Assembly: GCF_007671675.1 (NCBI RefSeq)
Contig: NZ_VCGW01000001.1
Coordinates: forward strand, 434,001-498,000
DNA from: Marinobacter maritimus
GTDB lineage: Bacteria; Pseudomonadota; Gammaproteobacteria; Pseudomonadales; Oleiphilaceae
Length of the DNA stretch: 64,000 nucleotides
Reading direction: 5' to 3'
The notes beneath the pieces are model-generated. The model worked only from the letters and a program-made list of their open reading frames with translations, was not told the origin of the DNA and did no database searches. Positions 53,635 to 62,440 of the stretch are shown here, piece by piece (position 1 is the first letter of the stretch; the number at the start of each line of letters is the position of its first letter). A program made the position numbers and the translations under genes.

Positions 53635-54989
53635 GCCCGGGTATCCACCAGTCTGTGTTCCAGCTTCGTTGCCGGGTACGTCGGGCTGCCACGACGACAG
53701 TCTAGGTCAGTAACTTCCAGCCCCAGCTCCGACAGGCTTCGTCGCAGTAATGGCAGCTCTTCGTTCACCTGCTTCAGTGTGTCCTGTTTTTCTGCCCACA
53801 CCCGTGCGCTGACTTCCTGCTGGCGCAGGGAAACTTCAAAATTCAGGGCGCCGGCCTGTTCCAGGTCAATGGCAAGATTAAGGCGCCATTCGCTGATGGC
53901 AGCGCGCTTGCCATCGCGACTTTTTGAGGAGGCCTCGTCCTTGTGCTGTTCTATGCGTAATTGCGCCACCCTTGGCTCGGCCTGGGGTGTCACCCAAGGT
54001 AAATCCATCAGCATGGTTGAGGCGGGCGCAGGTGTGTCACCCCCGCCTCTCGCAGTCAGTATCTGGCTGTGTAACTGGTTTACGGTGATGCGGTTCAGCA
54101 TGCCGGCTAACATTCGCAATGTCTGCCCCACTGATGTGGGCTCGGAGCTCATGGCGGGCGGCGTTGATGTCAGCGCCTGCGGGAACTGCAGAGGAGCCTG
54201 AACCAGCCCGGGGCTGGCAAGTGGTGTGAGGCGGTTGAACAACACTGCTTTGTCGCCGCCTTGTTCAGCCAGCAGGGCGGTGATCATACGGCCAATGGCA
54301 AGCTTGAGGTCGGGTAGGGCCGGGGATGGTGTCTGAGTCAGGCGGGATTCTGCGAACAGCCCGCTCTCCGCGATCCATTGCCGTATTTGTTGCACGGTGT
54401 TGTTCTGCGTTCCGGCGCCCGGTGCCAGGGTATTACTGGAAGGCAGTCTTGCAAGCAGCGTTTCGAGAGCCTGTCGTGCAGCCTCCGGCAGCGGTTGCGG
54501 GCTGCGGGTTGTAGGGAGCTGGCCGGGCGTCGGTTCAGGAATAACGCCGCGGTTCAGTGCCGTCATCAGCTTGGCCAGACCGCTGTCCAGGCTCTGCTGC
54601 CAGGGCATGCGTTGGGCAAGAGCCCGGGCAATGGTGGCTTCCGGGGCTTGCGCCAGCTTGCCCATGAGTTGCAGTTCATTGCCGGCACGCATGACTTTCA
54701 CCCAGTCCCCGGGCGTCAACTCCGTGGCGCCAATGGTCGCGCTTACCTGAAGCGGTTTACCTCGAACGTCCAAAAGCACTTCGGCACTACCGCCGCCTTG
54801 ACGTTGGATGATTTCCGCAACACGGGCCAGTACGGTTTCCCGGTTCGCAAGCTGAAGCTGATCCAGTTGCTGTCGGGCAGACAAAACGGCCGTTTCCCGG
54901 CCTGATTGCCTGGTGTCAGTGGTTTTTTCTGGGCCGGGGGTAACCGGTGCCGGGGGTGCAGGGGGCTGTTGACCGCTGGGTAGTTTCAT
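53631..54989 (-). CDS. FliK-domain protein coupled to FlhX
   Basis: The 452-aa protein has a Pro/Gln/Ala-rich N-terminal part and a C-terminal FliK-like domain (WRLNLAIDLEQAGALNFEVSLRQQEVSARVWAEKQDTLKQVNEELPLLRRSLSELGLEV), the region that in FliK touches FlhB. It is unlike the fliK at 29677 over most of its length. Its gene overlaps flhX by 4 bases, suggesting the pair acts on export specificity. The frame extends to 55073; the ATG at 54989 gives MKLPSGQQPP. The ribosome site is weak. Confidence 0.75.
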   Translation of the reverse strand: MKLPSGQQPPAPPAPVTPGPEKTTDTRQSGRETAVLSARQQLDQLQLANRETVLARVAEIIQRQGGGSAEVLLDVRGKPLQVSATIGATELTPGDWVKVMRAGNELQLMGKLAQAPEATIARALAQRMPWQQSLDSGLAKLMTALNRGVIPEPTPGQLPTTRSPQPLPEAARQALETLLARLPSSNTLAPGAGTQNNTVQQIRQWIAESGLFAESRLTQTPSPALPDLKLAIGRMITALLAEQGGDKAVLFNRLTPLASPGLVQAPLQFPQALTSTPPAMSSEPTSVGQTLRMLAGMLNRITVNQLHSQILTARGGGDTPAPASTMLMDLPWVTPQAEPRVAQLRIEQHKDEASSKSRDGKRAAISEWRLNLAIDLEQAGALNFEVSLRQQEVSARVWAEKQDTLKQVNEELPLLRRSLSELGLEVTDLDCRRGSPTYPATKLEHRLVDTRA

Positions 54990-55013
54990 TGCTGCTGACT
55001 TGATACCAGACAA

Positions 55014-55042
55014 GAGTATTTTGAAGGCGCTTTCGTTATAAT
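55014..55042 (+). promoter_or_regulatory. Possible promoter of the ccm operon
   Basis: A perfect TATAAT at 55037-55042 lies 72 bases before the ccmA ATG. The -35 region (55014-55019, GAGTAT) is poor. It sits in the gap that also separates ccmA from the divergent FliK-domain gene. Confidence 0.4.
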
Positions 55043-55114
55043 ACGCCGCGCCGGCAACTTTTGCCGTGAACACACCCGATGCACTATGCGCATCGACCTG
55101 ATTACGGGGCCCTG

Positions 55115-55756
55115 ATGTCCGAGCCGTTACTACAGGCTGTCAATCTGCAGTGTGAGCGGGACAAGCGGATACTTTTCCGTGAGTTATCTTTCTCCATACT
55201 GCCCGGTACGGTAACCCGTGTCGAGGGGCCGAACGGCTCCGGCAAAACGACGCTGCTGAGAATACTGGCGGGCTTGAACGATGCGTGGACCGGCGGGCTT
55301 AACTGGTGTGGCGCATCGATCGCCGGTCAGCGAGAGGCGTTTCTCCGGAACATGCTTTATCTCGGGCATCGCCCGGGTATCAAACCCCTGCTTACTCCCA
55401 TGGAGAATCTCCGGGCCTTGATGGCTGGTCGCAGGCCGGTGTCTGATGCGGCATTGGGGCAGGCGCTGGAGGGGACAGGCTTGAGAGGTTTCGAAAATAT
55501 ACCTTGTCGCAACCTGTCTGCAGGCCAGCAGCGCAGGGTTGCGCTGGCGCGCCTGCTGGTTGCTGATGAACCACTGTGGTTACTCGATGAAGTATTCACT
55601 GCCATAGACGCCGATGGCGTAAAAGCCCTCGAGGCGCTTTTGCAGCAACGCGCTGCCGAGGGCGGCGCCGTGCTGGTTACAACTCACCATGACTTGGCAT
55701 TGCCAGGCATGCGTAGACTGATTCTTGGTGCGGGAGGCTCGTTTGATGAACGCTGA
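55115..55756 (+). CDS. ccmA: CcmA, heme-exporter ABC ATPase
   Basis: The 213-aa ABC ATPase has Walker A GPNGSGKTTLL, the signature NLSAGQQRRVALAR and Walker B LWLLDE. It powers release of holo-CcmE from CcmC during cytochrome c maturation. The ATG at 55115 gives MSEPLLQAVNL; a longer frame from 55079 lacks homology. It overlaps ccmB. First gene of ccmABCDEFGHI. Confidence 0.95.
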   Translation: MSEPLLQAVNLQCERDKRILFRELSFSILPGTVTRVEGPNGSGKTTLLRILAGLNDAWTGGLNWCGASIAGQREAFLRNMLYLGHRPGIKPLLTPMENLRALMAGRRPVSDAALGQALEGTGLRGFENIPCRNLSAGQQRRVALARLLVADEPLWLLDEVFTAIDADGVKALEALLQQRAAEGGAVLVTTHHDLALPGMRRLILGAGGSFDER

Positions 55757-56471
55757 AGCCCGCCCGGCGGCCCGGCTTGCCAGTACCAGCGTGGGTGCAT
55801 TGGCAGCCATGAAGGGCGTCTTTGCCCGGGATATGAGAGTGGCATTCCGGCAACGCCAGGATTTGCTCAACCCGCTGCTGTTTTTTGTGATGGTCGTCAC
55901 GCTGTTTCCGCTTGGAGTCAGCCCGGAAGTTTCATTTTTGAGCGAGGCAGGAGCCGGCATTCTCTGGGTAGCAGCGCTGCTGTCTGTATTGCTGTCGCTG
56001 GATCATCTGTTCCGCCACGACTTTGACGATGGCACCCTGGAACAGCTTGTGCTTCAACCGCAGCCGCTGTTTCTGCTGATTCTGGCAAAAACTCTGGCGC
56101 ACTGGGTGCTGACAGGGCTGCCCCTGGTCATGTTGACACCCGTTCTTGGTGTAATGGTGCATCTCGACGGGAACTCTATCGCTGTTTTATGTCTAACGCT
56201 GCTGATCGGGACGCCGGTACTGAGCCTGATTGGCGCTATTGGCGCGGCGTTAACACTTGGGTTGCGATCGGCAGGCGTGCTCTTGTCCCTGCTGATCATT
56301 CCACTGTACATTCCTGTGCTTATTTTCGGCACGGGCACGGTTGCAGCGGCAGCAGAGGGAGCATCAGTGGGGGCCTATCTTGCTCTGATGGGTGCGTTTC
56401 TGATGCTGGCGCTGACACTGGCGCCGTTCGCAGCGGCCGCGGCGCTGAGAATCAGCTTGTCGAATGGGTAA
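55746..56471 (+). CDS. ccmB: CcmB, heme-exporter membrane subunit
   Basis: The 241-aa protein has about six membrane helices and CcmB signatures (FARDMRVAFRQRQDLLNPLLFFVMVVTLFPLGV, LSLDHLFRHDFDDGTLEQL, LIGAIGAALTLGLR). GGGAGG lies 8 bases before the ATG at 55746, inside the end of ccmA. With CcmA and CcmC it forms the heme-handling ABC complex. Confidence 0.95.
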   Translation: MNAEARPAARLASTSVGALAAMKGVFARDMRVAFRQRQDLLNPLLFFVMVVTLFPLGVSPEVSFLSEAGAGILWVAALLSVLLSLDHLFRHDFDDGTLEQLVLQPQPLFLLILAKTLAHWVLTGLPLVMLTPVLGVMVHLDGNSIAVLCLTLLIGTPVLSLIGAIGAALTLGLRSAGVLLSLLIIPLYIPVLIFGTGTVAAAAEGASVGAYLALMGAFLMLALTLAPFAAAAALRISLSNG

Positions 56472-56503
56472 AACAAGGTAAACGGTAGGACGGTGACCAT
56501 CTG

Positions 56504-57247
56504 ATGTGGCAATTTTTTCACAAACTGGGTTCCCCAAAATGGTTTTTCGGGATATCCACCCGGTTCATGCCCTGGCTGCTGGCGGGCGGCTTGCTGTTGC
56601 TTATGAGCGGGGTTATCTGGGGCCTGGCGTTTGCGCCCAAGGATTACCTTCAGGGGAATAGCTACCGGATCATTTTTATTCATGTTCCCACGGCGTTTAT
56701 GGCTCAGTCGGTGTACATCATGATGGCGTCTGCGGCCCTTGTAACACTGGTTTGGCGTATGAAACTCGCCGATGTATTCGTCAAGGCGGTTGCGCCGGTG
56801 GGGCTGATTCTCACGTTTTTGGCACTTTTTACCGGCGCTGTCTGGGGCAAACCAACCTGGGGCACCTGGTGGATATGGGATGCCCGGCTTACTTCCATGC
56901 TGATACTGTTGTTTCTGTATGGCGGGGTTATCGCGCTGGATCGCGCCATTAATGACGAAAAGTCTGCCGCCCGTGCGGTGGCGGTGCTGGTGTTGGTCGG
57001 GGTAGTGAATATCCCCATTATCAAATACTCCGTGGAATGGTGGAATACACTGCATCAACCCGCGACGTTCAAGCTCACAGAAAAACCGTCCATGCCGGCG
57101 GAAATGTGGGTGCCGCTGCTGCTTTCAGTGCTGGGCCTGTATCTGATTTTTGGCTGGCTTGCCTGTGTTCGCATGCAGACAGAGATTTTGTCGAGGGAGC
57201 AGCGCACTCGCTGGGTGAAAGAATTCGTAACGAAAGGAAGGGTCTGA
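56504..57247 (+). CDS. ccmC: CcmC, heme-handling membrane protein
   Basis: The 247-aa protein has six membrane helices and the WWD tryptophan-rich periplasmic motif [28 protein letters not shown]. Conserved His residues on either side ([11 protein letters not shown] and [10 protein letters not shown]) are heme ligands. It attaches heme to CcmE. ccmD follows 3 bases later. Confidence 0.96.
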   Translation: MWQFFHKLGSPKWFFGISTRFMPWLLAGGLLLLMSGVIWGLAFAPKDYLQGNSYRIIFIHVPTAFMAQSVYIMMASAALVTLVWRMKLADVFVKAVAPVGLILTFLALFTGAVWGKPTWGTWWIWDARLTSMLILLFLYGGVIALDRAINDEKSAARAVAVLVLVGVVNIPIIKYSVEWWNTLHQPATFKLTEKPSMPAEMWVPLLLSVLGLYLIFGWLACVRMQTEILSREQRTRWVKEFVTKGRV

Positions 57248-57250
57248 CCA

Positions 57251-57490
57251 ATGGCATTTGATTCCTTTTCTGCCTTGATTGTGATGGAAGGTCATGGTCC
57301 CTATGTCTGGGCCTGTTACGCAGTGTTTTTCGTGTTGATGGCACTGATGATGATCGCGTCGGTTCGGAGCCGGAGTGCGACTATTGAATCCTGCCGTCGC
57401 GGTTATGAGCTTCAGGCTGAAAAGAGTACAGTGGCGGCGGCTTCAGCGACCTCTGCGTCCTTCGCGCGCGTAAACGTTTCCCAAGACTGA
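57251..57490 (+). CDS. ccmD: CcmD, small heme-exporter subunit
   Basis: The 79-aa protein has one membrane helix (about 17-37) preceded by the CcmD-like GHGPYVWACYAVFFVLMALMM region. A short cytoplasmic tail with an RRGYE-like segment follows. CcmD helps release holo-CcmE from the CcmABC complex. It is a little longer than E. coli CcmD (69 aa). Identification rests on length, helix and position. Confidence 0.88.
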   Translation: MAFDSFSALIVMEGHGPYVWACYAVFFVLMALMMIASVRSRSATIESCRRGYELQAEKSTVAAASATSASFARVNVSQD

Positions 57491-57505
57491 CTGACAGGTA
57501 TGTAA

Positions 57506-57979
57506 ATGCATCCGATCCGTAAAAAGCGGCTGACTATAGTTCTGTTTCTGCTGGTAGGGCTCTCCGTCGCTGTGGCACTAACCACGTATGCGCTACGCCA
57601 GAACATCAATCTGTTTTACGATCCAAGCCAGATTTCCGCCGGGGAAGCGCCGGTTGACGTGCGGATCCGGGCGGGCGGTATGGTTGAAGAGGGCTCGGTT
57701 GTGCGGGATCCCGAAAGTCTGAAAGTGGAGTTCCTGGTAACCGACTTTAATGCTTCGGTGCCAGTTGAGTACGTCGGTATCCTGCCAGATCTGTTTGCTG
57801 AAGGGCAGGGCATTGTTGCCATGGGCAGGCTCAACAACAAAGGCCGCTTTGTAGCGGACCAGGTTCTGGCCAAGCATGATGAAAACTACATGCCGCCGGA
57901 AGTCGCCAATGCACTGGAAAAGGCTTCTAAAGCCGAGAATAAGCCGATGTCTGGAACTGCCAAACCGGCAACCTACTAA
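57506..57979 (+). CDS. ccmE: CcmE, periplasmic heme chaperone
   Basis: The 157-aa protein has a membrane anchor (about 8-29) and an OB-fold. The heme-binding His124 and Tyr128 lie in [13 protein letters not shown], and [17 protein letters not shown] matches family patterns. It covalently carries heme from CcmC to CcmF. The ATG at 57506 is 15 bases after the ccmD stop. Confidence 0.96.
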   Translation: MHPIRKKRLTIVLFLLVGLSVAVALTTYALRQNINLFYDPSQISAGEAPVDVRIRAGGMVEEGSVVRDPESLKVEFLVTDFNASVPVEYVGILPDLFAEGQGIVAMGRLNNKGRFVADQVLAKHDENYMPPEVANALEKASKAENKPMSGTAKPATY

Positions 57980-58018
57980 ACACACAACAATCAACAGCCT
58001 GACCCCTGGAGAGCTTTG

Positions 58019-60022
58019 ATGTATCCCGAACTCGGACAGCTTGCACTGATACTTGCGCTGTTGCTGGCAGTGCTTCTTTCGGTTGTACCCCTGGTTGGTT
58101 CACTCACCGGTCGGGACAATCTTCAGGCGTTTGCGAGGCCTCTGACCACGGGCATGTTTGTTTTTGTCGGGCTGGCGTTTGCGGTGCTGACTCACGCTTT
58201 TTTAACAGACGATTTTTCCGTCGCTTACGTAGCGAACAACAGTAATAGCATGTTGCCCTGGTACTACAAGTTCAGCGCTGTGTGGGGTGGCCATGAGGGC
58301 TCACTTCTGCTCTGGATACTTATGCTCACCGGGTGGACGATGGCCGTTGCCATTTTCAGCCGCCGTTTGCCCGCGGTGATGATTTCTCAGGTGTTATCAG
58401 TGCTCGGCATGGTCAGCGTCGGTTTCATGCTTTTTATCGTTGTTACGTCGAACCCTTTCGACCGTTTACTGCCCAATGTGCCGGCTGATGGCGCTGACCT
58501 GAACCCGCTTCTGCAGGACTTCGGGCTGATTGTTCATCCGCCTATGCTTTACATGGGCTACGTTGGTTTCGCGGTGGCCTTTGCGTTTGCCATTGCGGCA
58601 TTGATTAACGGCCGTCTGGACGCCGCCTGGGCCAGATGGTCAAGGCCCTGGACCACCGTTGCCTGGTCATTTCTGTCTGTAGGTATTGCTCTTGGAAGCT
58701 GGTGGGCTTACTACGAGCTTGGCTGGGGCGGCTGGTGGTTTTGGGATCCCGTAGAGAACGCCTCCCTGTTGCCCTGGTTGTCCGGTACGGCCCTGATGCA
58801 CTCACTGGCAGTGACGGAAAAACGCGGTGTCTTTAAAAGCTGGACGGTACTGCTGGCGATCGTCACCTTTGCGCTGAGTCTTCTGGGCACCTTCCTGGTT
58901 CGTTCGGGCGTACTCACCTCGGTTCATGCCTTTGCATCCGATCCCGAGCGCGGTACTTTCCTTCTGATTTTGCTGGCGATCACTGTTCTGGCAAGCCTTG
59001 TGCTTTATGCATTCAGGGCGCCGGTGGTTCATGTGCGGTCCCGCTATGGCTCCCTGTCACGGGAAATATTCCTGCTACTGAACAACGTGCTGCTGGTATC
59101 CGCGACGCTGTTGGTAGCGGTAGGCACCCTGTACCCGTTGGTTCTTGATTTCTTTGATCTTGGCAAGATTTCAATTGGCGAGCCGTTCTTCAATCTCACT
59201 TTCAGTCCACTTGCGGTGGCGACCGGCCTTCTGCTTGGCGTCGGCACCTTTTCCCGCTGGAAGAAAACAGATGGTGGCTGGCTTGCGCGCAAGCTTTTGT
59301 GGCCGTTGGCGGTCAGCATGCTGCTCAGCACAGCGATTATGGTTGGTTACGGCGGCTTCACGCCCTGGGCCTTCCTTGGCGTATTTACAGCCGTTTGGGT
59401 AACCTCTGCCACCTTCTGGGATCTGTGGGACAAATCTTCTTCGAAAAAGGGGAGAATTCACGGACTCCAGCGTCAGTCTCGCAGCTACTACGGGATGGTG
59501 CTTGGGCACCTTGGCCTTGCGATCACCATGGCAGGCGCAACCGTTGTGTCGAACTACGGCATCGAGCGAGATGTGCGCATGGTGCCTGGCGATGTTGCCG
59601 AGGTTGGTGACTATCAGTTCCTTTTCGTGGACATCGGTGAACGGCGCGGCCAGAACTTTACAGCCCAATACGGCACGTTTGAGGTCATGCTCGACGGTAA
59701 AAAGGTTGCCGAACTGCACCCGGAGAAGCGCCAGTATGCTGTTGGCATGAGCGTTATGACTGAAGCGGATATTGATGCCGGTCTGTTCCGGGATATCTTT
59801 GTTGCAGTGGGTGAGCGTATTTCGGATAACGCCTGGGCCATTCGGCTTCAATACAAGCCGCTGATCCGCTGGTTGTGGCTGGGGGCATTGTTTATGGCTG
59901 CCGGTGGATTCCTGGCTGTGTCGGACCGCCGGTACCGGATTCGCGAGCGGGCCACTGAGCGCGCAACCGCGTCTCAGCCGGCGCAGAAAGATGATCAAGG
60001 CACGGCCGGAGCGGTCTCATGA
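58019..60022 (+). CDS. ccmF: CcmF, cytochrome c heme lyase
   Basis: The 667-aa protein has some 14-15 membrane helices and the WWD motif GWGGWWFWDPVENASLLPWL. Conserved histidines lie around it (HPPMLYMGYVG, VWGGHEGSLLLW), as does a large C-terminal periplasmic domain (about 520-620). It ligates heme to the CXXCH of apocytochromes. The ATG at 58019 follows CTGGAGAG; a TTG three bases before is possible. It overlaps ccmG by 4 bases. Confidence 0.97.
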   Translation: MYPELGQLALILALLLAVLLSVVPLVGSLTGRDNLQAFARPLTTGMFVFVGLAFAVLTHAFLTDDFSVAYVANNSNSMLPWYYKFSAVWGGHEGSLLLWILMLTGWTMAVAIFSRRLPAVMISQVLSVLGMVSVGFMLFIVVTSNPFDRLLPNVPADGADLNPLLQDFGLIVHPPMLYMGYVGFAVAFAFAIAALINGRLDAAWARWSRPWTTVAWSFLSVGIALGSWWAYYELGWGGWWFWDPVENASLLPWLSGTALMHSLAVTEKRGVFKSWTVLLAIVTFALSLLGTFLVRSGVLTSVHAFASDPERGTFLLILLAITVLASLVLYAFRAPVVHVRSRYGSLSREIFLLLNNVLLVSATLLVAVGTLYPLVLDFFDLGKISIGEPFFNLTFSPLAVATGLLLGVGTFSRWKKTDGGWLARKLLWPLAVSMLLSTAIMVGYGGFTPWAFLGVFTAVWVTSATFWDLWDKSSSKKGRIHGLQRQSRSYYGMVLGHLGLAITMAGATVVSNYGIERDVRMVPGDVAEVGDYQFLFVDIGERRGQNFTAQYGTFEVMLDGKKVAELHPEKRQYAVGMSVMTEADIDAGLFRDIFVAVGERISDNAWAIRLQYKPLIRWLWLGALFMAAGGFLAVSDRRYRIRERATERATASQPAQKDDQGTAGAVS

Positions 60023-60555
60023 AGCGTCTTTTACTGTTCCTGCCTCTGTTGGTGGCAGTCGTAGTGGGTGTGGTTCTGTTTGCCGGTATTGGCAAAGATC
60101 CGACCAAGCTGGACTCGGCGCTGATTGGAAAGCAGATTCCGGCCTTCAGCCTGAAAGACCTGAAACAACCGGAAACCACGCTCGATGAGGGTCTGTTTCA
60201 GGGTGAGATTACTCTACTGAACGTCTGGGGCACCTGGTGCCCTGCTTGCCGCGACGAGCATGACGACCTCATGAAGGTTGCCCGGGAAAAGAAGGTTGCG
60301 ATTATCGGGCTGAACTACAAGGACAACCGTGACGATGCTTTGGTCTGGCTGGACAGGCTGGGAGACCCCTACCGCACGGTTATCTATGATCCCAAAGGCA
60401 CGTTGGGGTTTGATCTGGGTGTGTATGGCGCACCGGAAACCTTTGTTATTGATGCCTCCGGTGTTGTGCGGTACCGCCATGTGGGTGTGGTCAACGATCA
60501 GGTATGGGAACAGATTCTGTTGCCGGTGATTAACGAAGCGCGGGAGAACGGCTGA
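60019..60555 (+). CDS. ccmG: CcmG (DsbE), thiol-disulfide oxidoreductase
   Basis: The 178-aa protein has a signal anchor (about 4-22) and a thioredoxin fold with WCPAC (Cys74, Cys77), plus the DDP-like GxxGAPETF segment (YGAPETFVIDASG). It keeps apocytochrome thiols reduced for heme ligation. It overlaps ccmH by one base (TGATG). Confidence 0.96.
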   Translation: MKRLLLFLPLLVAVVVGVVLFAGIGKDPTKLDSALIGKQIPAFSLKDLKQPETTLDEGLFQGEITLLNVWGTWCPACRDEHDDLMKVAREKKVAIIGLNYKDNRDDALVWLDRLGDPYRTVIYDPKGTLGFDLGVYGAPETFVIDASGVVRYRHVGVVNDQVWEQILLPVINEARENG

Positions 60556-61034
60556 TGCTCCGCATGGTGTGTTTCCTTTTGGCGATTACGGCATCCGGTT
60601 ATTCCGTTGCGGATGTTTCTGCCGTTTATGGTTTTGAAAGCCGTGGTGAAGAGCAGCGTTATCAGAACCTGATTGCTGAGCTGCGTTGCCCCAAATGCCA
60701 GAACCAGAATATTGCGGATTCAAACTCGCCCATTTCCAAAGATATGAGAAACGTTGTTTACCAGATGATGCTGGATGGTGCCAGCAACGAGGAAATAGTC
60801 GAATCTCTGGTGAGCCGCTTTGGTGAGTTCGTCAAGTACAAGCCAGATCTGGACAGCCGTACGTTCGTGCTCTGGGCAACTCCCGCGATTGCGGTTCTGG
60901 TCGGTCTTCTTGTGGTCGCCGGGGTCGTCGTTCGCTCCCGGAGAGCTGGTACGGCAGCGCCGGCACTGAGCAGCGAGGAGCAAGCCCGGATTGATAAAAT
61001 GCTCGCGGAACGGAATGAGGGCGGCAGCGCCTGA
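60555..61034 (+). CDS. ccmH: CcmH, cytochrome c maturation thiol protein
   Basis: The 159-aa protein has a signal peptide and the LRCPKCQNQNIADSN motif (Cys45, Cys48). A single C-terminal membrane helix (about 103-123) and a conserved FVKYKPDLDSRTFVLWATP segment follow. It acts with CcmG and CcmF on apocytochromes. This is the short form; the TPR part is the separate ccmI gene. Confidence 0.95.
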   Translation: MLRMVCFLLAITASGYSVADVSAVYGFESRGEEQRYQNLIAELRCPKCQNQNIADSNSPISKDMRNVVYQMMLDGASNEEIVESLVSRFGEFVKYKPDLDSRTFVLWATPAIAVLVGLLVVAGVVVRSRRAGTAAPALSSEEQARIDKMLAERNEGGSA

Positions 61035-61090
61035 CCTCGCAGAGCAATATGCACCGTTTTATTCATTTTTGAACCTGTGACGATATCTTC

Positions 61091-62380
61091 ATGACCGAAA
61101 CTTTCTGGATTGCCGCAACGGTACTGATCATTCTTGCGCTGGCATTTGTACTCTACCCAGTGTTGTTCAACCGTCGGGACGCCCGACAGCAGATGGACCT
61201 CAGAAACCAGAACCTGATGGCCTATCGTGGCCGCATGGCCGAACTGGAAAGAGAGCACGAGGCGGGCATTCTTGATGACGGCAACTACCGGCAAATCCGG
61301 GAAGAACTCGCAGGTGCCATGCTGGACGATGTTCCGGAGAACGAGGTTGTCGTCAAAACAGTGCCGGGTCGCAAGGCCGCTATGGCGGTTGCTCTGGTTT
61401 CGATATTGCTGATTCCCGCGGCCACGGTTCTGCTCTACGAAGAGTGGGGCGCGATGGACAGCGTTGAAGCGTTCGTTGCCATGCAGGAGCTCGGTAGCTC
61501 GGACGATGCACGAGCAGCTCAAATGAATGAACTTGCGCTGCAACTTCGGACGCGGCTTGAAGCCAGCCCTGACAACCCGGACGGCTGGGCGATGCTGGGC
61601 CAGACCTATATGCGCCTCGAGAGTTACGAAGACGCCGCCTGGGCATTCCGGCAACTGGCTGACAGCGTCAGTTCTGATGATGGGTCCAAGGCTGTAGCCT
61701 TGGGTCTGGCGGCTCAGGCGCAGTTTTTCCGCAGCCAGGGCGCCATGACCGAAGCGGTAACGTCTGCAATTGAGGAAGCAAGGGCACTGAACCCGGATGA
61801 GGTTAACTCGCTTGGCTTGTTGGGCATCCACTCATTCAGTCAGGGCAACTACCGTAAGGCGATTAATTACTGGGAGCGCATCCAGGCCGTCGCGCCGGAG
61901 CACCCGCAATTGGCTTCGATTCAGGGCGGCATAAAAGAGGCGTATACGCGCCTTGGTGAACAGCCGCCAGCCGAACAACCCGCATTCCCGGCTCCCGATG
62001 ACAGCATGGCCCAGGAAGGCGCTGGCGTTACTGTTCGGGTGACGCTGGATGAGGCATTTCAGAAAGATATTCCTGACGATACAACGCTGTTCCTTTTTGC
62101 CCGCGCTGCCAATACTCAGGACGGCCCGCCCTTAGCCGTTGTCAGATTGACCGCTGGCGCATTGCCCGTTGAGATCCGCCTGGACGACCGTCATGCGATG
62201 GCGCCACAATCGGTTATATCTGGCGCAAATGAAGTGGTTGTGACCGCTCGTCTGACCCGATCAGGCAACATCAACGCTCAGGCAGGTGATTGGCAGGGCA
62301 GCACCGACGCTCCTGTTGCAGTTTCCGAGGTTCCGGGTTCGCCGGTCGCGTTGGTTATTGATCAACAGCTGATTAACTGA
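61091..62380 (+). CDS. ccmI: CcmI, apocytochrome c chaperone with TPR domain
   Basis: The 429-aa protein has two N-terminal membrane helices (about 5-22 and 97-117), with a cytoplasmic coiled region between (RDARQQMDLRNQNLMAYRGRMAELEREHEAG). TPR repeats (about 160-310; PDNPDGWAMLGQTYMRLESYEDAAWAF) and a C-terminal beta-rich periplasmic domain follow. It delivers apocytochromes to CcmFH. In E. coli this part is fused to CcmH. A 7-bp hairpin (62379-62398) overlaps its stop and may mark the operon end. Confidence 0.92.
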   Translation: MTETFWIAATVLIILALAFVLYPVLFNRRDARQQMDLRNQNLMAYRGRMAELEREHEAGILDDGNYRQIREELAGAMLDDVPENEVVVKTVPGRKAAMAVALVSILLIPAATVLLYEEWGAMDSVEAFVAMQELGSSDDARAAQMNELALQLRTRLEASPDNPDGWAMLGQTYMRLESYEDAAWAFRQLADSVSSDDGSKAVALGLAAQAQFFRSQGAMTEAVTSAIEEARALNPDEVNSLGLLGIHSFSQGNYRKAINYWERIQAVAPEHPQLASIQGGIKEAYTRLGEQPPAEQPAFPAPDDSMAQEGAGVTVRVTLDEAFQKDIPDDTTLFLFARAANTQDGPPLAVVRLTAGALPVEIRLDDRHAMAPQSVISGANEVVVTARLTRSGNINAQAGDWQGSTDAPVAVSEVPGSPVALVIDQQLIN

Positions 62381-62440
62381 GCCGGTGAATACCGGCTCGA
62401 AGAGTTGCTCGGTAGTCTTGAGTTGCCGCCAGACCTGCCC

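Noticed and set aside
59171..59998. 275-codon minus-strand frame opposite ccmF
   Set aside because: It is a shadow of ccmF codon use; no start site or domain pattern.
62379..62398. GAGCCGG/CCGGCTC hairpin as a ccm terminator
   Set aside because: It overlaps the ccmI stop and lacks a T tract, so I note it only under ccmI.
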